Positions 21,172 through 31,490 of a stretch of 64,000 bases of DNA are shown in pieces; positions within the stretch are counted from its first letter, which is position 1, and each line of letters starts with the position of its first letter. The notes below the pieces were generated by a model. That model made no database searches and was not told the DNA's origin. It worked only from the letters and a program-made list of their open reading frames with translations. The DNA comes from Lunularia cruciata (lineage: Eukaryota; Streptophyta; Marchantiopsida; Lunulariales; Lunulariaceae), in assembly GCA_948567375.1 (NCBI GenBank), contig OX419758.1, positions 16,683,001 to 16,747,000 on the forward strand, read 5' to 3'. The translations under genes and the position numbers were made by a program.

Positions 21172-21600
21172 TGTAAAAGACCAAGACCAAGACCGAGGAG
21201 AGAAATAGGAGAATGGAAACTCACATTCAGACACTTGAATGAGAGAAAACTCCAAATGCCTAGCATGAGATTGGCTTTGGTATTTATAGGTAGCATACAA
21301 AGCTCTTGAGAAGCTTCTCAAGAAGCTTACCTGAACCGCTTCCTTAGAGTGCAAGCCAAGTTAACTAGGAAGCTTCTAAAGAAGCTTCCTTATAGAAGCC
21401 GCTACTTGGTGTGCAAGCTAAGCTAATTAGAAACTTCTAGAAACTTCCTTCTAGAAGCTACCTGCTTGGGGCACAAGTTAACTAGTTGGGAAGCTTCCCA
21501 AGAAGCTTCCTAGATGCTTCCAGAATATTCTAGGCTAATTTGGCTTATTCTCTTCTTTGTTAGCCTTATTAACTATGTTGCTAAACTCCATATTGTTACA
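21172..21600 (-). repeat. 5' LTR of element 1
   Basis: The 429-bp LTR has TG...CA ends. Despite visible decay it keeps a four-unit heat-shock core, GAAACTTCTAGAAACTTC (21430-21447), and a three-unit one, TTCCAGAATATTC (21518-21530). The changes fall at the unspecified spacer bases. A TATAAATA box lies near 21285. Confidence 0.9.
21430..21447. promoter_or_regulatory. Heat-shock element retained in the decayed LTR of element 1
   Basis: GAA-AC-TTC-TA-GAA-AC-TTC keeps all four contact triplets although the two GC spacers have become AC. Confidence 0.65.
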
Positions 21601-21605
21601 CATAA
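21601..21605. repeat. Right target-site duplication of element 1 (CATAA)
   Basis: Exact match to 4692-4696, bounding the whole 16.9-kb nested cluster. Confidence 0.9.
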
Positions 21606-22620
21606 TGATGCTAAACAAGTAACATCCACAACAATAATCTTCTTTTGCATGAAGCTTGTGGAAGAGAATATGTAGAATATACTTTCCTTATAGACAAAGC
21701 CTCTCTCTTAACTCAATCTAAGTCCCTTGAATCTCTCTACTATGAGGTAAGGAATGGGAGGCCAAAGTCTTAGTCTCTTGAGTCACAACATTTTGAGGTA
21801 ACACATGGGTGGCATCTCTCACAAGGATGGCATCGGTTTGGGTCTACATCTCACGACCAGTATGGGTTTGGCAAGCAATGGTACGTAGTCTTGGTCCAAG
21901 ATAAGCCACACAAGCCCTCATCTAAACAAGACTACTCTCACTCTCCTCTACTTGAACATGTGCACTCTTGCACCTCTCCATAGCACATGCTAACTCTCAT
22001 GCCTGATTTTGTAATTGGATCCTTTAACCTTCAGCCATGGTTGCGGCACCTAGGATGTCCAAGTCCAAGTTAGCTAATCTTTGCTCTCTTTCCATCTCAA
22101 AAGTAATAAAGGTCAGATGCCTCTCCTCCTTTGTAGCAAGAGTATTTTCTTGCTCACAAAGAAGTCTCTTTCTCTCTACTAACAATCTACCATGCTCCTC
22201 AAAGCTCTCCAATCTACTCTCACCCTCAAGCACTAATCTCTTTCACTCCTCTACACTCTCCAATCTACTTTTGTGCTCAAGCACTAATCTCTCTTGCTCC
22301 TCTACACTCTCCAATTACCTCTTGCACTCAAGAACTAATCTCTCTTGCTCCTCTACACTCTCCAATTGCCTTTCTCGCTGAACCATATATCTCTCCTCCT
22401 CCTCAACCACTTGAACACAATCATCTAAAACACGCATGTGGTCAATAGAACAAGAAGAGGATGAAGGTACAATGAAGTGTGTGGGATGAGGTGCCCCTTC
22501 CATAGATAGAGAAAGGGAAGAAGGGGAAGACGAGGGAGAAGGCACTATCTCAAAGGATGAAGATGGAAAAGGAACTCTCTCCCTAAAACTATCACGACCT
22601 AACCTCACTATTAGTAAGGC
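21606..22620 (-). pseudogene. Repetitive coiled-coil protein remnant
   Basis: Read on the minus strand, the frame starts near 22608 with a serine- and proline-rich stretch and passes into glutamate- and arginine-rich repeats: QLESVEEQERLVLECKR, LESVEEQERLVLEHKS, a third with EKRLVLEGES, and RLESFEEHGRLLVERKR. The C-terminal part (FEMEREQRLANLDLDI) also looks helical. At least two stops interrupt it. It may be an ORF of an older transposon into which element 1 inserted; I do not recognise a family. Confidence 0.45.
22195..22375. repeat. Tandem repeat of about 54 bp inside the coiled-coil remnant
   Basis: Successive units contain CTAATCTCT, then TGCTCCTCTACACTCTCCAA and a CTCAAGCA-type segment. 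About three and a half units are seen, and an 18-codon period matches the protein repeat. Confidence 0.75.
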
Positions 22621-24500
22621 ATGTGTCTCAACACAAATCTATTGAACAACTATTCACAAATGGTACATTTAGGCATCTATCAAGTAAAATTCACTTTTGA
22701 ATCAAGTAAATACACAAGTTTATTAATTAAGGCATGTTAAATTAACTCATTTATTAAATCCGGTAATGGTATTTACAATAGACCTTTGTATTTTTTAAAC
22801 AATGAAAATAAGCAAATATATGCCAAAACTCAAATCTAATTAATCATGCACTATCCTCATTGTCTCCCTCATCCTCCTCACCAATCAACACTCTAGTCCT
22901 TGTCCAAGCTATATGCATCTTCATGATCATCATCATCCTCTTCATTGCATATAATCCCCTCCTCTCCATCACTCAAGTACATCACTTCCTCCTCAAGAAT
23001 GAAACCTCTCTCCACAAAGAGATGAGTGAGTTTCTTCCCAAGGAAGATGACTTTGAACTTGCACCCTTAAGTCCCCTCATTTGGCTTTGCAAACTCCTCA
23101 TCTCAGCAATGATAGCTCAAAATGCTAACTCTCCCCAATCATAATCCTCCATATCTCATCAACTTCATCTTGGTGTTGAGAACCAAATGCCCATGTACAA
23201 TCTTAGGCTAAATAGTTGGTGTCATAAGTGCACCTATCAATTGGAAGAAAACCTTAAAAGCAAGATAATCACATTGCCTTGCAAGATACCTCTTTGCAAC
23301 CATGTCTCCTTGTGAAAAGCAATCTGAAATGCTGTGTAAGGAACAGTCCTCCTCCTTGGTATGGTAAGTGCATCTCTAACTATGTCCATTGTCAATTGAA
23401 ATTGTCTCCCTTTGACCAAACCTATGCAAGAATTCTTGTCCCAAGAACTCACAAACTCAGTACATGGAAGAACCTACAAAAAACACCAAGAAAAAAAAAA
23501 CTTAAACCTCATTCCTCATACACAAAGACATTGAGTGCCGCTTGGCAGCACCCCTAGACAGTAAAGAAATGGATGGATACTGCGAGAAGCCACTTGTTGC
23601 TATCACAAGATAGGGTTTTTAGGAGAAATTGCCGTGAGGTAGCACCTGCCGGTGCTTGTGGACAGTCTCTGTGGCACCAAGCATGGGATGTGGCAACACA
23701 AAGCACAAGGTGCCACCTGGAGCCATGCATGGATGCCCACCGGTGTTGCCAGCAAGGCACATCTACATTGGGCACCACTCCAGGATAGGGTTTAATTAAA
23801 AGAACCTTCTGGTGGCGTCGAGTGACGCTCGTTGGCATTACGGGATAGACATAGTTGGTGTCAAGTAACACCCATAGGTGCTTCTAATTGCAACTCCTAA
23901 AAGCTCAAGAAATATGGAAATATAGACTGAGCTTTTCAAACTAGAGTGAAATGGCAAAAAATAACTTAAGAAGGCCAAAATAATACCTCTAGACATGGTT
24001 AATGAAGGCCAAGGGTAATTTTGAGGCTGATTACGTTGAGATTGACCTCCCTGATTCCAGCTACAATAGTTCAAATATGATGTTTATCCATCCAGCACCA
24101 TCTGATGAAGTTCATTGGGTGTTGAATGGTATAAAATCCAATTAGCCAATCTCCTTCTTGAGTATTCCTCATGTTTGGACCATCGACAATCTTCTCATAA
24201 CTTAGATTGCTCCCATGGATATTGTAGGAAATGTAAGAACTAGGAGGAAATTTGATCCTTGCTCTCCTCTCCCTTCTCACTTGTGTTCAAAAACTACTCC
24301 CAAACCTTCTTCTCTCCTTCCCAATTTCAAATCCTCATCTCCTTCTTATTTTCAATTCATGTCCCAAAATGAAAATGCTCAACTCCTCTAATTCAAATTC
24401 TGGTCATGAAAATGAGAATCATGCAATCTTGTCTTCAAATGAAATTCTCTCAAACCCTACCACTCCTTGTATGCCCAAAAACTCAAACATCACTTGAAAT
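22621..24500 (-). pseudogene. Transposon-like ORF remnants of unknown family
   Basis: Minus-strand fragments include 23237-23452 (SSWDKNSCIGLVKGRQFQLT, RDALTIPRRRTVPYTAFQI) and 24071-24280 (GFYTIQHPMNFIRWCWMD), separated by stops. They could be parts of a plant transposon-associated protein upstream of the coiled-coil remnant. I cannot name the family. The interval 23560-23880 is rich in words such as GGTGCCACC and TGGCACC. Confidence 0.3.
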
Positions 24501-27060
24501 CAAACAGCTACACCCTTATAAACTCCACAATCCCTAAACTCCTTCAAAAATACACCTCCTCCTTTGAACATCACAAAGCTCAAGTGCAAATAGGTTCTTT
24601 CTTGATAACTGCCTGAAATGGCTCAATTCCAAAAGTGTGAAACATATGTGCAAGAGGAGGGTTTATATAGCCCCACATGACAAAATATATGTATATCTCA
24701 CACTAACTGAATTTGTATTTGAGCAAAAAGAACCCAAGTTCAAGGAGAAAACATTAGAATCATGAGCAACAACCAATGGCAACATGTGGCACGCCATGTT
24801 GCCAATCAGCACACCTGACCATTACTTAAGAGAAGGAGGGCCTATGAGTGCCTCAAAGTGCCATCATGTGGTACCATCTAGCATTGACGTGCACCAACCA
24901 AATTTGAATACAATGGCAGGTGGCACCACCAACACAAAGTAGGCATCACCTAGTGCCATCTAATGACTTCTAGTTCACATTGGGCAAGACCAAGCACCAT
25001 CTAGCAACTTTGAGTGTAAACTAGGCAACACTCGATGCCTACAAATGTACGCAATGTTATGTTGTGGTTTAGACAGCCCGTAAAAAAATAAACTATCATT
25101 GTCATCTCCACATTAGTGGAGTAGGTTGTTATGATGGATCCGACAGATGAGATATTGCCATGTGAGCAATCTATATACATTTATGTGATTGGCCACATGG
25201 GTTACAATCTTATCATGTTTACATCAGAACCCTAGTTGATGTATATAGGTGAAGGAGAATGGAGAATGAGGGGGATTTGGTCGAGGAGTCTTGAGGAGGA
25301 GGAGGATGTTGGGAGTGAAAGTTGTCGCAAAGTGTGACTTTTAGAGCATTGGAGGAGTTATTTGAGCATGAGATGTCCCATGCTCATGAAATCGATGATG
25401 GGAAACCCAGATCCTATTGTCCTTCTAGTGCTTACTTATGAACATATTTGGGACTTGACAATCTATATGCTTCTATAGTTAATGAATGCTTAATTTTTTT
25501 CTCATGAGCTTCAAGGTGGAGTTGTGGAGTCCATTTGTCAAAAGTGACAAGATTAAAGGACAAATTCCCAAGAGAAGGAGTCTGCAATTTTCAACCATTT
25601 AGGGAGTTTGGGGAAGGAGTTTGAGGAGTGGAGACCATTTTTGGAGAGGAGCTGATAGGTTACAACTTGGAGACTAAAATCAGAAGATTTGAGCAGATTT
25701 TTAGAGATATATCATCAATTGAGGTCAAGGGGAGTATAATTCATACCCAAGAGCACAAAGTATAGAATTGGGAGAGCTTCTTGAAACATTTTCATGATTT
25801 GTTGGTAGGAATGGAGAGTAGACAAATTTCTTATAGCGTTGAGCATAAGAAATTCTAATTTAGGATCAATCTCAAATCACATTTGATTGCTTGAAGTTGA
25901 AGTTTTTGAGATGTGAGGTGTTGGAGAAGAGCTTATGATCAGGTTTGGAGTTTTGGTCACTCCCCAAGTTGTGATTTGAGTTACCTTATGAAAATTTCCG
26001 ATCTTGTTGTTGGTGAGAGTTTCCACCTCTATGTAAAGGTTTTCACGTAAGTTCTTGAAATAGAGAATTCAAGGTCTTGGATCAAGTATACTTGGGTCTA
26101 TAGAGCTCACAAGTTAGCCCAACTCATCAATTGATCTACATCTAGGGACTGGGGCTGGATTTTTTATGTGAAACATTCTACTGCGGATATTGTCATAAGC
26201 CTGATAGAGCATTTTTTATCTTCCATCTTGATTGGATGTCAATTCTTCTATCTTGTGACTATGATTGAGGGTTTCATGTTGCTAGAGTGTTTCTGAGGAT
26301 CAAGTGTACTTCTAAATTAGAAATCTAGGGAAAATTTGCCAACAACCAAGAGCAAACCCTAAAATAGGGATTTCAAAATTAGGGTGAAAGTGGAAAAACC
26401 TGGCCAAATTTGAGAGCTTGTCAGGGGAGCTATAGTCATCTAATTGAGGCCTATTTTATGTCATTGGAAAGCTTATCTTACAATCTTTTCATTGAATTCT
26501 ATAACTTTTGAATCTAAGATACGCAAAAAAAGTTATGGTCATATGAGCTGCACAGAGTCATCCCTATCAAGAAGACATAGGAATTCTCCACTTGGAGTAG
26601 AAATTTGTTGAAATCTGAAGTCAAGATTGGAGGAGACTTGGAGTACACATTGAAATGAGCTTGATGATAGAGCAAGAAGGCTATGAAGCTCATTTTTTAC
26701 AAAAAGCACAAAGAGTTGTTTCCATATTCTTGTGATTGGATCCTCTCTCTGCTTGCATGCTTGTTTGTACACCCAATTGGTTTGGATTGGTGTGCAAGCA
26801 TTGCATATAGTTAGTTTCCTTCTAGGAGTGTTGTGTATTTCTCCTTGGTAATCTTGGAAGTGAAGACCAGCAGACCAAGAGTGCATGTTGTGGTGACAAG
26901 TAAGATTGCACGTCACTACCCTTCCCAATAGCAAGAATACTAATTATGAGAGGGGAGACCCTCCTCTCATAATTAGTGATTGGATAACATGCATATTCAG
27001 TCAAGTAGTTATGGGTTCACCTCTAGCCTTTGATCTGTAGTCTCCACAACTAGGCACCCT
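24501..27060. other. Intergenic DNA, probably degraded retroelement
   Basis: No coding frame of substance is seen. From 24770 to 25060 there are irregular GGCACC/GTGCCA words like those at 3480-3790. The rest is low-complexity leader-like sequence without a clear LTR. Confidence 0.4.
26939..26977. repeat. 15-bp perfect inverted repeat
   Basis: ACTAATTATGAGAGG (26939-26953) and its exact reverse complement (26963-26977) flank a 9-nt loop. No coding or element boundary is seen next to it. Confidence 0.75.
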
Positions 27061-27289
27061 CTATGTTCCTGAAGAGAGAAACAAAAAGTATGATAACAAG
27101 CATCTTTGAGGGCTTCTTGCATTCTTACATAAGATCCTATCATGGTTGACAGAGCAACATACATTTTTGTAAACTTGGTGTTTGTTCAAGGGTATGCATA
27201 TGAAAATGGGATGAAATCCACAAAACATTACCACATATGATGAAATGAAGAATGAACCGTTTATTATAGAGAAACTCATTTGAGTATAT

Positions 27290-28420
27290 CATTGAGTTGA
27301 TGAGCAAGGCATTGCTGCATCACCCTTGACCTACTTTCTTCTCTAACAAGTTCTATTTCATTAAAAGACATTGCTGAATCTATTTGAGTTTCCTCCGTAA
27401 ATCAGTCATCATCTTGTGACCAAATGTCTGACTTGTTGATCAAAAAGTTATGTAAAATAATATAGACTAAAACTCACTTTAACAAATCCACATTTCTACT
27501 ATTTTCTTTAAGTTGCACTCTTAGCTCACAAAGAGAATGCCATCTAACTTTCAATACTCCCATAGAATACTCGTTTAGCACCCTTGCCTTAGCCAAATAT
27601 TTGTTGAATTCTTGCTTGTCCTCTTATTGGGCCTGCTTGAAAGCTAGGACTAAGTGATGCATGGATACATAACCAGAATCACCTAAAAGGTACTCTTTTG
27701 CCTCAAAACTCTGACATCTCCCTCTTTGGTTCAAATCATTCCATAGTGATGATTTTTTCAAACAAGTCATGTTGTGACATGACCCTAGCTTTCTTGCAAA
27801 AACGAATTCAAATCATACCTTTAATAAAATCATGCAAATGTACAAAGAGGAGCACCATTGCATTGAACAAAAGAACAAAGCAAAATATATAACTTACCTC
27901 CAATAAAATGTATAATTCTCCTTTTATCATCACAAATCACTTGGCCATTTATGGAATATGAACCCTTTCGACTGAAAAAGTTTTCTCTATCCATGGTGGG
28001 TCAAGCGACAAGAGGAAATAGTGTTCCATCTGCCAAAAAAACACAACCAAAGAAACCTTTCTATGCAAAAATAGCTGATGTCCTTCTCCTCTTCTCATGC
28101 TCAGGCCATGCAAAATGACTCCTCATCAAGTTTAATACTACAAACAAAAGTATATTTGTAAAGGCAATTGTTGAGCTTGCAACACTAATGCTCCAAATAT
28201 TTAACCCCGTGCAACACAAGCTCCATTACCGTGATGCCCAACTCTATCTAGAGCTAGAGCTACTTGGATCCGCATTGGTGTTTGCTCCCTTTGGTAGTTT
28301 TCTTTCAAGAATAATGTGCATTTAATCAAATATACTTATGTTAAAAAAGAATCAACATCCATTCTAGTAAGCTTGCAAAAGGCCCTCACATCTAGATTTC
28401 TAAAATATTTTATCACAAAT
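27290..28420 (-). pseudogene. PIF/Harbinger transposase remnant
   Basis: Minus-strand reading gives, in order, QVALALDRVGHHGNGACVA, then GFFGCVFLADGTLFPLVA with the first catalytic aspartate (DGT, near 28025), RKGSYSINGQVICDDKRR, then GEYLLGDSGYVSMHHLV with the second (near 27675), and EYSMGVLKVRWHSL with the glutamate (near 27571). This order and spacing is that of the DDE_4 Harbinger transposase. An intron of about 80 nt (5' splice site GAG/GTAAGTT near 27894, 3' site near 27817) seems retained. Many stops and frameshifts break it. No terminal inverted repeats were found. Confidence 0.8.
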
Positions 28421-29700
28421 TCTTGACTATGAGGATATGTATCTTGGGATTCCAAGTATTGATGTGTGTGTGCATACTCCCACCCACTAATCAATAATTC
28501 TAGCATATCTAAATCTCCTTATACTTCTTAGTCTTCATCTTCATCTTCTCATCTTTGCAACTAGATCTCCAAATCTAATCAAATAATCCATTGTATACAT
28601 TTTCTAATATTTCTAATTAGTTCTATACAATTGCTCCCTCTCAGCATGTTCTACTCAACTAGATTCTTGTATCACTAAAGTTAACACCTGCTCGGCATGC
28701 TTTACACTTTTCATTTGAATCTCTATTCTTGATTCTTGAATCACCAAAGATAAGCCATGCTATTCATGCTCTACACTTCTCACTTCAATCTCTATTCTTT
28801 GCACACTAAACAAGAGAACAAGATAAGAATTTCATTTTGTATCTTGTACTAGTTGAACAAGGGAATTTTAAATAATTAAATTGAGGATTTGGATTGTGCT
28901 TCAAACAAATTTACTCCTCCTTTCCAACCTTCATACAACCCACGCTCAAATCTTCCCACTATGCAGTCAATTGTCTTGTTCTCATCCTCCTTGTTCATTT
29001 TTCCTTCTTGAGCATGAATCTTCCCACTCTACAGTCAATTTTCTCATTCTTGTTCTCCTTGTTTATTTTGCCATCTTACATGGTTCATTTTTGTTCTCAT
29101 ATATCATCCCATTGCTCCCTTTCATGGCCACCCCATTCACCTTAACCTAAAAAAGGCACTTTATTAACCCTAAAGTGTAATTAATGCATGACAGTGTGAC
29201 AACAAAAAAATCCATATCCCTTATTTCCTATGAACCACCTCATATGGAGTTTGCTAATAAAAAGGAACTTCACCAAAACTCCGTAGTGGTACCCTTTCTT
29301 CTTCGACTTGCACTCTGTACCATTTTAGTCAATGCTTTGTAATAATCTATATGTAAATACACAGAGCTTTGTAAACCCCCTAATGTCAACAAATTGGCAT
29401 GGTGAATTGTATGTTACTCATCTAAAGAGCACACTATCTATATAGTATATATCTATTCTACAATGAGATTCTTTTGAAGGCGTGAGCTTCGTATGTCCCC
29501 TTTATGCAACATTTGTTGCTCATACTTACTGGGCCAAAATGGGCATTGAATGTAATAGATGCTAACAGTAAAAACTCAAAGTTACTTAAAAATTTTACCA
29601 GCAAGGAATATCACATTATTTTCTATAATTGAAATTCTTAAATTAGTGTTGATTTGGAGATTACAACCATATAAACTAAGACATATACATAATTGCACCA
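28421..29700. other. Intergenic DNA with short tandem duplications
   Basis: No gene is seen. Around 28945-29070 a segment of about 70 bp containing CTTCCCACT..GCAGTCAATT is repeated imperfectly, and near 28650-28800 a block with CATGCTCTACAC is repeated. Confidence 0.4.
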
Positions 29701-29719
29701 AACATTGACACTTTTACTC

Positions 29720-29870
29720 AATTTTACCCCAAGTTTTCAAACTTATTTGGCTACACCTCTTTTGTTGATGTGCCAATGGGATAGCTTAGTTGGCAAGGGG
29801 ATCTAACTTATAACCGGATCTCAAGTTTTTAAACTTATTTTGCTACAACCCCTTAGTTGACATGGCTGTG
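29720..29870 (+). repeat. Tandem duplication with a tRNA-like A-box
   Basis: Two related segments (about 29733-29775 and 29823-29866) share AAGTTTT.AAACTTATTT and GCTACA. Between them lies GGGATAGCTTAGTTGGCAAG, which fits a Pol III A-box, and then CCGGATCTCAAGT where a B-box would be expected, but degenerate. It could be a decayed SINE or tRNA pseudogene. Confidence 0.25.
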
Positions 29871-29888
29871 GTGCAATTGCAATGTTCT

Positions 29889-30560
29889 TTACATTTTTGA
29901 AAAAGGCAACCACCTAAAACACATGAAGGATGGAAAGGCCCAATCAAGCCGTACAAGGGAGAGACAAAAGAGGTAAAATTGTGCTAGGCAACAATAGTAT
30001 CTATATGAGAAATTTTGCCTTATTGCACCTAAGATATTCAAGCTATGCAAGTCATAAGGTCTACAAACTACTGTAGCATCCAAAGAAGGATCACCTAGTG
30101 TGATTGCTCTCCTATGGATTGCACTTGCCAATGCTCTTTGTAGGGCAATGAATACACATTATCTAAGGTATGTCACAAAGTATGAGAGTGAGAGTGGTAC
30201 CCCTTGATATCTAATATGATAAGCTCTCGTGTACTCCTTGATAAATGTGTCAAAAGTTGTGTCTATCACTCCATATAACTCCAAGGCTAGAGGAAAAAAG
30301 AGACAACCTTGTTGCATACCCCTGTACTTGGAGTCCTTGTGTGCTGATGCTCCACTTGCCACCCATCCAAGGGGATGAGTAATCATTCCTTCCAAGACTG
30401 CATCATTCATAGGATCTATAACGACAACATCTGCCACTGTCACCTGATCATCTTGGACCAAGCATAAGTTTGCTTGGACACGTGTTGTCTGCAAAGCATA
30501 TGAATGCTCCCCCCAAGCAAAGTATCCACTTTCTTGTGCCATTGAAAACACTATATCCCT
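29889..30560 (-). pseudogene. Retroelement ORF C-terminal domain fragment (copy 2)
   Basis: Two minus-strand frames (30159-30551 and 29889-30131) cover more of the domain seen at 2-480. From the N-terminus: VFSMAQESGYFAWGEHS, VADVVVIDPMND, THPLGWVASG, SKYRGMQQGCLFFPLALELY, SLSYFVTYLR, then ASAIHRRAITLGDPSLDATV. One stop and a frameshift separate the two halves. The order (H..IRD, E, ADVVV.DP, K..KY, PLA.E..G) suggests a nuclease-like domain at the end of an RT-containing ORF; this is inference. Confidence 0.45.
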
Positions 30561-31339
30561 AATGGCATCATGGGTAACTATCCTCTATCCTCCAAAAGGA
30601 CACCGTGTCATATGGACTATTGTTGCATCTAGTATAGACAACACTCACAAGTGAATAATGAAGATGCAGATGGGGTGGACCAAACCTAGGTGGAACCTCA
30701 TTGTTGTAAAAGAGGTGGCTAGTGCAATGAAATAGATCAACATAGTTGTTGGAAACACAAGGAACATTCAACAACTAGAATCATGAAATTGCATTATGAA
30801 AGAGAGTATTCAATGAGGATTGACTGGTCAAATTCTTTGAGAGTTCATGCCTTTCAAAAAAAGATTATGTTATCAAAATACACAAATATAACTCATCATC
30901 TTCAGCATTATTAGTTCTCATCTCTATGAGAATATTTATTATGTCTATGTAAGAGCATCAACACCTATTCACAATCTAAGAAGATCGTGATGGTTGGTAA
31001 AACTAAATGATGACCTAAAATCAAGAAGGGACTTTGATAGTTGGGCATGGATTGCCATAGTGATTGGAATATTTCCAAATGAGCAGAAGAGCTTCTTGTA
31101 CAAAGAATATTGAACAAAAAGACCGACAAATTATACTTGAAGTCTATCAATGGCAATAAATATGGAATGAAAGCATGCTCAGATTATACTGAGCTATAGG
31201 ATAATATGTTTGTAGATATTAGAGTTTCTTGTAGTAATGAAATTTTTACATGAAATGATCCAACCTTAACACCGAGAAGGAAGCAATGGGGATCTGCCCA
31301 AATATATTGCTATTCAAGGAAGGGGATTTTTTTATTTTT

Positions 31340-31490
31340 TTTTGCAGTGAGTGTTGACTATTTTTTCATGAACGATCCATCCAATAAAGACTGTTTGAGT
31401 GTAGTCTATTGAGGAAGGAGATAATTTTCTTGCAGTGAGTATTGACTGTTTTTTCATGAATAATCCATCCAACAAAAACTGTTTGATTTA
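31340..31490. repeat. Imperfect tandem duplication
   Basis: TTGCAGTGAGTGTTGACT..TTTTTTCATGAA.GATCCATCCAA occurs twice, about 90 bp apart, followed by ACTGTTTGA in both copies. Confidence 0.75.

Larger units (their letters stand above)
4697..21600 (-). mobile_element. HSE-chromovirus element 1 (outermost, interrupted by element 2)
   Basis: This is a minus-strand Ty3/gypsy chromovirus. Its 3' LTR is 4697-5120, its internal DNA 5121-8129 and 19347-21171, and its 5' LTR 21172-21600. CATAA duplications bracket it. Element 2 (8130-19341) inserted between protease and RT and duplicated TATCT. Without the insertion the element would be about 5.7 kb. LTR divergence is plainly greater than in element 3, and the coding frames hold many stops and frameshifts, so it is the oldest of the three. 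RT catalytic aspartates read FLNE instead of FLDD and the protease DSG reads DFG, so it is dead. Confidence 0.9.

Noticed and set aside
22195-22375. Regular repeats considered as a CRISPR-like array
   Set aside because: Units are contiguous and nearly identical without unique spacers, encode protein repeats, and the DNA is eukaryotic.
28881-29150. Plus-strand ORFs of 89 and 83 codons with hydrophobic segments
   Set aside because: Two frames are open at once over a duplicated T/C-rich stretch. Hydrophobicity comes from composition.
29780-29830. tRNA gene candidate
   Set aside because: Only the A-box is convincing. There is no T-arm or acceptor stem, so it is at most a SINE or tRNA remnant.
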